From Nomia melanderi (Eukaryota > Arthropoda > Insecta > Hymenoptera > Halictidae), in the NCBI RefSeq assembly GCF_051020985.1, contig NW_027475140.1, forward strand, positions 2,480,001 through 2,544,000: a stretch of 64,000 nt of DNA. Reading direction: 5' to 3'. The notes beneath the pieces were generated by a model. The model searched no databases. It had not been told where the DNA came from and worked only from the letters and a program-made list of their open reading frames with translations. This document shows positions 61,691-64,000 of this stretch, piece by piece. Numbering within the stretch: position 1 is the stretch's first letter; the number at the start of each line of letters is the position of its first letter. The position numbers were made by a program, and so were the translations under genes.

Positions 61691-63254
61691 GTCCCTGAGT
61701 GTCCTGCCCCATGAGACGGTGGTTTTCTCGGTCCCTGGTGGTCCGAGGTCGTTGCCGCTGTACAGATTCATGCGCCAGGGCCTCCTGCAGATAATTCACT
61801 TTGGTTTATTGCGCTATCTCTAATAGCACCCGAGATATCACCAGATATATATTGGATTTTCCCCTGACCCTGAGTGTCCGGCCCCATGAGACTGCGGTTT
61901 TCTCGGCCCATGGTGGTCCGAGGTCGTTCCCGCTGCACAGATTCATGCGCCAGGGCCTCCTACAGACAATGCACTTTGATTCATTGCGCTATTGGTAATA
62001 GCACCCGAGATATCACCAGATATATATTGGATTTTTACATGAGCCTGACTGTCCGGCCCCATGAGGCGTTGGTGTTCTCGGCCCCTGGTGGTCCGAGGTC
62101 GTTCCCGCTGCACAGATTCATGCCCCAGGGCCTCCTGCAGATAATTCACATTGGTTTATTGCGCTATCTCTAATAGCACCCGAGATATCACCAGATATAT
62201 ATTGGATTTTCCCCTGACCCTGAGTGTCCGGGCCCATGAGACGATGGTTTACTCGGCCCCTGGTGGTCGGAGGTCGTTCCCGCTGCACTGTTGCATGCGC
62301 CAGGGCCTCCTACAGACAATGCACTTTGATTTATTGCGCTATCTGTAATAGCACCCGAGATATCACCAGATATATATTGGATTTTCCCCTGACCCTGAGT
62401 GTCCGGCCCCATGAGACTGTGGTTTTCTCGGCCCCTGGTGGTCCGAGGTCGTTCCCGCTGGCCAGATTCATGCGCCAGGGCCTCCTACAGACAATGCACT
62501 TTGATTTATTGCGCTATCTCTAATAGCACCCGAGATATCACCAGATATATATTGGATTTTTCCCTGACCCTGAGTGTCCGGCACCATGTGTCGGTGGTTT
62601 TCTCGGCCCCTGGTGATCCGAGGTCGTTCCCGCTGCACAGATTAATTCGCAAGGGCCTCCAGCAGACTATGCACTTTGATTTATTGCGCTATCTGTAATA
62701 GCACCCGAGATATCACCAGATATATATTTGATTTTCCCCTGACCCTGAGTGTCCGGCGCCATGAGAAGGTGGTTTTCTCGGCCCCTGGTGGTCCGAGGTT
62801 GTTCCCGCTGCCCAGATTCATGCGCCAGTGCCTCCTACAGACAATGCACTTTGATTTATTGCGCTATCTGTAATAGCACCCGAGATATCACCAGATATAT
62901 GCTGGATTTTTACATGACCTTGGGTGACGGATTCCGAATATCTGTAATTTTCTCGGTCACTGGTGGCGCGAGGTCGTACCTGCGGCACAGATTCATTCGC
63001 CAGTGCCTCCTACAGACATTGCACTTTGATTTATTGCTCTATCTCTAATAGCACCCGAGATATCACCAGATATATATTGGATTATTCCCTGACCCTGAGT
63101 GTCCGGCCCCATGAGACGGTGGTTTTCTCGGCCCGTGGTGGTCCGAGGTCGTTTCCGCTGCACAGATTCATGCGCCATGGCCTCCTGCAGGTAATTCACT
63201 TTGGTTTATTGCGCTATCTGTAATAGCACCCGTGATATCACCAGATATATATTG

Positions 63255-64000
63255 GATTTTCCCCTGACCCTGAGTGTCCGGACCCATGACACGGTGGTTT
63301 TCTCGGCCCCTGGTGGTCCGAGGTCGTTCCCGCTGCCCAGATTCATTCGCAAGGGCCTCCCGCAGATAATTCACTTTGGTTTATTGCGCTATCTCTAATA
63401 GCACCCGAGATATCACCAGATATATATTGGATTTTCCCCTGACCCTGAGTGTCCGGCCCCATGAGACGGTGGTTTTCTCGGCCCCTGGTGGTCCGAGGTC
63501 GTTCGAGCTGCACAGATTCATGCGCCAGGGCCTCCTACAGACAATACACTTTGATTTATTGCGCTATCAGTAATAGCACCCGAGATATCACCAGATATAT
63601 GCTGGATTTTTACATGACCTTGGGTGACGGATTCCGAATATCTGTAATTTTCTCGGTCACTGGTGGTCCGAGGTCGTTCCTGCGGCACAGATTCATTCGC
63701 CAGTGCCTCCTACAGACAATGCACTTTGATTTGTTGCCCTATCTGTAATAGCACCCGAGATATCACCAGATATATGTTGGATTTTTCCCTGACCCTGAGT
63801 GTCCGGCCCAATCAGACGGTGGTTTACTCGGCCCCTGGTGGTCGGAGGTCGTTCCCGCTGGCCAGATTCATTCGCCTGGGCCTTCTACAGACAATGCACT
63901 TTGATTTATTGCGCTATCTGTAATAGCACCCGTGATATCACCAGATATATATTGGATTTTCCCCTGACCCTGAGTGTCCGGACCCATGAGACGGTGGTTT
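63255..64000. repeat. Segment matching 49,780-50,525 (77 monomers apart), cut by window end
   Basis: Offset 13,475 (77 x 175). Shared variants are CATTCGCAAGGGCCTCCCGCAG, TTCGAGCTGCACAG, GACAATACAC, TATCAGTAATAG and TTGCCCTATCTG. Differences include ATGACACGG against ATGAGACGG, ATATGTTGG against ATATATTGG, and AATCAGACGG against AATGAGACGG. It includes the type B unit at 63,546-63,720 (core from 63,626). Confidence 0.85.

Larger units (their letters stand above)
1..64000. repeat. 175 bp satellite DNA array, about 366 monomers
   Basis: The same 175 bp unit repeats head to tail over the entire window, always in one orientation. Following one landmark (the T of TTGATTTATTGC or TTGGTTTATTGC) from position 17 to 62,676 gives 358 periods of 175 plus 9 bases. 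The 9 bases are fully explained by eleven length-variant monomers listed below. No stretch departs from the repeat, so the array extends beyond both window edges. The consensus counted by hand has 51 C and 41 G. Satellites with a unit near 170-180 bp are common at animal and plant centromeres; a centromeric or pericentromeric location is an inference from array length, unit size and higher-order structure. No protein-coding function is supported. Confidence 0.98.

Noticed and set aside
1..64000. Several hundred open frames of 60-117 codons on both strands, with recurring peptide patterns
   Set aside because: They are the satellite read in different frames. 175 = 3 x 58 + 1, so the frame rotates each monomer; stops recur in each frame within a few units, many frames begin at TTG rather than ATG, and both strands give equal numbers. 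None exceeds 117 codons and no protein family is recognisable.
1..64000. CRISPR array
   Set aside because: The repeated part fills the whole 175 bp period and there are no short repeats with unique spacers; the segments between conserved boxes are themselves related.
1..64000. CENP-B box
   Set aside because: I looked on both strands for the core TTCGNNNNANNCGGG in the type A and B consensuses and in variants containing TTCG (GTTCGAGC, CATTCGCC, TTTCGCT). None has the required A and CGGG.
1..64000. Embedded transposon, retroelement or telomeric repeat
   Set aside because: The 175 bp register is unbroken apart from 1-3 base changes, so there is no room for an insertion; no TTAGGG-type tract is seen.
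1..64000. Prokaryotic or plasmid origin, operons, ribosome binding sites
   Set aside because: No gene-like sequence exists to support them, and a 64 kb homogeneous satellite of this unit size is a eukaryotic trait.
1..64000. One strict higher-order period for the whole window
   Set aside because: Offsets of 5, 8, 10, 11, 13, 15, about 23, 25-28, 30, 42, 45, 66-71 and 77 monomers all occur; only the 33-48 kb part shows a repeated order and its spacing varies.

Overview
The whole window is one uninterrupted tandem array of a satellite repeat with a 175 bp unit. From the first to the last base I can keep the register of a single monomer: about 365.7 copies, head to tail, all in the same orientation. 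There is no unique sequence, no inserted transposon, no RNA gene and no credible protein gene. An array this long and pure, with a near-nucleosomal unit and large blocks of monomers duplicated as multimers, is typical of centromeric or pericentromeric heterochromatin of a eukaryote. I cannot name the species. A hand-built consensus has 92 G+C in 175 bases (about 53%) and 9 CpG (observed/expected about 0.75), so CpG is only mildly depleted.

Monomers fall into recognisable types. Type A is the majority. Type B (43 copies) carries a different block of about 22 bp in the middle of the unit plus linked changes on both sides. Type C ends in a diagnostic AAGGGTCTAATACGGACA. Type D has a TTGACAGTCC / GATTTTCTGGG signature. 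Type E has ATGTGTCGG, GTGGGCCGAGG and GGCCCGCTGCAG. Type F (9 copies) has AGATAGCGCC in place of the usual AGATATCACC. These names are mine.

Layout. 1-4,270: mostly type A with few type-defining changes. 4,270-6,970: first E, C and D monomers, with 8- and 11-monomer duplications. 7,000-8,720: a five-monomer block present twice. 8,550-16,640: the most mixed part, with A, C, D and E types and intermediates between A and B. 16,640-19,550: type A, many with GGCCAGATTCATG. 19,550-31,400: recent duplications of about 5 to 11 monomers with pairs of type B. 31,400-50,500: a higher-order pattern including the order C-D-B-C-F-A-A-B-B, three times, inside blocks of up to 4.0 kb. 50,500-64,000: nested 10-, 13- and 30-monomer duplications, the largest without a mismatch in what I compared.

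The array grew by repeated duplication of blocks that are whole numbers of monomers. Only 11 monomers differ from 175 bp, and they trace to about five indel events. The short reading frames seen on both strands are by-products of the repeat: 175 is not a multiple of 3, so the frame rotates every monomer and stops recur. I found no gene system here. What is of interest is the satellite's subfamily structure, its length constancy, mosaic monomers and layered duplication history. All mismatch counts were made by eye and are approximate.
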